The translations under genes were made by a program, and so were the position numbers. Of a stretch of 20,193 nucleotides of DNA, positions 18,811-20,193 are shown in pieces (the first letter of the stretch is position 1; each line of letters starts with the position of its first letter). The stretch spans positions 1 through 20,193 of the forward strand of contig CAJVPP010001405.1 of assembly GCA_910592005.1 (NCBI GenBank). Direction: 5' to 3'. The notes below the pieces were generated by a model. It was not told where the DNA came from and ran no database searches. It was given only the letters and a program-made list of their open reading frames with translations. This DNA comes from Funneliformis mosseae. Lineage: Eukaryota > Glomeromycota > Glomeromycetes > Glomerales > Glomeraceae.

Positions 18811-20193
18811 ATTTATTTAGCTGCATTGTTTAGATCGCACAAAAAAAAAAAAAAAATTTGCAAATCATGAACTAAAATATCATGATTGGTAGTTAAATAA
18901 TATCAATGCACATTGTATTCGAAGATTTCACCCTTGAAAGTAAACAGTTTCAAAATAACAAAACAAGTAAAAAATTTTCTTTTCCTGCCATTTATAGTAA
19001 GTACTAATAAACTTTTTAATTTTTGGCGGTTTTGCTTTTTTGCGCGGCTTATTAATCTTTGTTGTTCTTGAATTTCTAAATCCAGATTGCGTGATATTAT
19101 TTATTTTTATTATTTTTTTTTTATTTCTGGTAGAAAATTAAATTCAACGTTTCCGTAAAAATAAGAGTTATCGTTTGTCATTTGCTGTATATAAAAGCAC
19201 CAAGTTATTTATTATGCATCTGTTTATCGTATAAATGGTTGAGACCAATAACATCGGTATAGTGCGATATTGGTTTTTTCTTTTCATGGTCCACTAGAGC
19301 ATCATTACTGGTAGTTGTACCATTTCCAAGATCCTTGGCAAGGAATCAAGATACACATATACATCACGTATTAGAATCAAGTTATTATTAATATAATTAA
19401 AAGTAAAAAGTTATATAATCCCTCTGACTTTTCTAATATTAAATTTAATTATAAACTTAATATATAATCAATTTTTTATAAAGGTATTCTCAATCAATAC
19501 ACATACTCTGTAAATATATTTTTCAGTTCAGTTTTAAGTTTAATTCATAGTTTCATTTATGTTTTACAATAATTTTTTTATTTAAGTTTATTATCAAATA
19601 TATTTATTTGATTATAATAATACTATATATAACCAATATATAATTAAACTAATTATTTATCTTATAAATAAAAGGCCTAATTTTTTTTTTTTTTATTTAC
19701 TCTTCTTTATAATATTTTATTATTATATTTAATAATCTTTCTTTATTTTTTTATTTTAATTATTAGTTTTAAATAAAATTTAATAAATATAAATTTAAAA
19801 AAAACTAAGATGTAATTTTGAAATATAAAATTAAATCAAGATCTTTTATCTTTTATCCCTTTTTTTAGATTTAATTATTATATAAAAATGTAGTAAATAA
19901 GGTTGCTGGATGAAACCTAAAGGTTTTACAAGTCGTTTAAATGGAAAAAAGTAAAATTTAGCAAAATTATATTAAAACCTTATTAAAAAATCTACGAAAT
20001 TCTGAAAAAGGTAAAACTATATCAAATCTTATAAAAATGTGAAACTATAGTCAACTCTTATTATAACAAACTCTATGTCTTAAACCTCAACTTCGCTATA
20101 AGGCTATAGTGAAGACTTTAAGAGATTTGATTGGCCAATTCACTATAACAAGAGTATTTTTATTATATTTGTTCAAAAAATTCGTTATATCAA
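18811..20193. other. AT-rich region without a recognisable gene; promoter of Gag-MIR gene and possible repeat edge
   Basis: No convincing coding frame is seen on either strand. An A17 run lies near 18840-18856, which may be promoter of the minus-strand gene. A plus-strand TATATAAAAG at 19188-19197 resembles a TATA box but no gene follows within view. Positions 19400-19880 are almost pure A/T. The last 150 bases have repeat character. Confidence 0.5.
20040..20193. repeat. Possible end of a DNA transposon or dispersed repeat, cut by the window edge
   Basis: Short motifs of the form CTATA/TATAAC recur (TTATAACAAA, CACTATAACAAG, TTCGTTATATCAA). CTTCGCTATA (20091-20100) is inverted as TATAGTGAAG (20105-20114), with nine of ten positions pairing across a 4-nt spacer. 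The composition differs from the pure A/T sequence before it. Such motifs suit terminal regions of pogo/Tigger-like elements, but no second end or target duplication can be seen here. Confidence 0.35.

Noticed and set aside
19188..19197. TATA-box-like TATATAAAAG on the plus strand
   Set aside because: No transcript or coding frame follows in the window, and such strings are expected in DNA this rich in A/T.
1..20193. tRNA, rRNA or CRISPR arrays
   Set aside because: No cloverleaf, conserved rRNA core or regularly spaced repeat was seen on either strand by eye.

Overview
The window is eukaryotic nuclear DNA. It is AT-rich, its genes are broken by many short AT-rich introns (mostly about 60-240 nt, GT-AG with a few GC-AG), and AATAAA-type poly(A) signals and long A/T homopolymers are common. 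The gene repertoire (a giant VWFA/GTPase/Cys-rich protein, a Gag-like/MIR fusion, an NDR kinase whose tail looks fungal) points to a fungus. An arbuscular mycorrhizal fungus (Glomeromycotina, Rhizophagus-like) is my best guess. That assignment is inference from composition and families, not from a database search.

Layout. Positions 1-10021 (+) hold the 3' part of one very large gene. I resolve about 31 exons coding for roughly 2,350 residues, and the 5' end lies outside the window. The order of parts is: a long N-terminal region of unknown function, an acidic 11-residue repeat, a guanylate-binding-protein (GBP)-like G domain, a Cys/His-rich NFX1-like zinc-binding region, and a C-terminal VWFA domain. 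A 368-bp hAT-type MITE with a perfect 8-bp target duplication sits in an intron, overlapping the splice donor. Positions 10022-12075 are non-coding. Three genes then follow on the minus strand, head to tail: a metzincin-like metallopeptidase with a jacalin-like C-terminus (12076-14130), an NDR-family AGC kinase carrying a CRIB motif at its N-terminus (14585-17070), and a Gag-like/MIR fusion (17528-18738). The last 1.4 kb is very AT-rich, and its end may be the edge of a DNA transposon.

The genes do not form an operon or an obvious pathway. The giant gene and the metallopeptidase gene are convergent. The most notable items are the GTPase-zinc-VWFA architecture, the CRIB-NDR kinase (a possible direct Cdc42/Rac input to an NDR kinase), the Gag-MIR fusion, and several splicing curiosities: two GC-AG introns, a 20-nt microexon, a stop-free 81-nt intron, and a transposon inserted at a splice donor. 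All gene models were assembled by eye from splice signals, frame continuity and family motifs. No search or transcript data were used.
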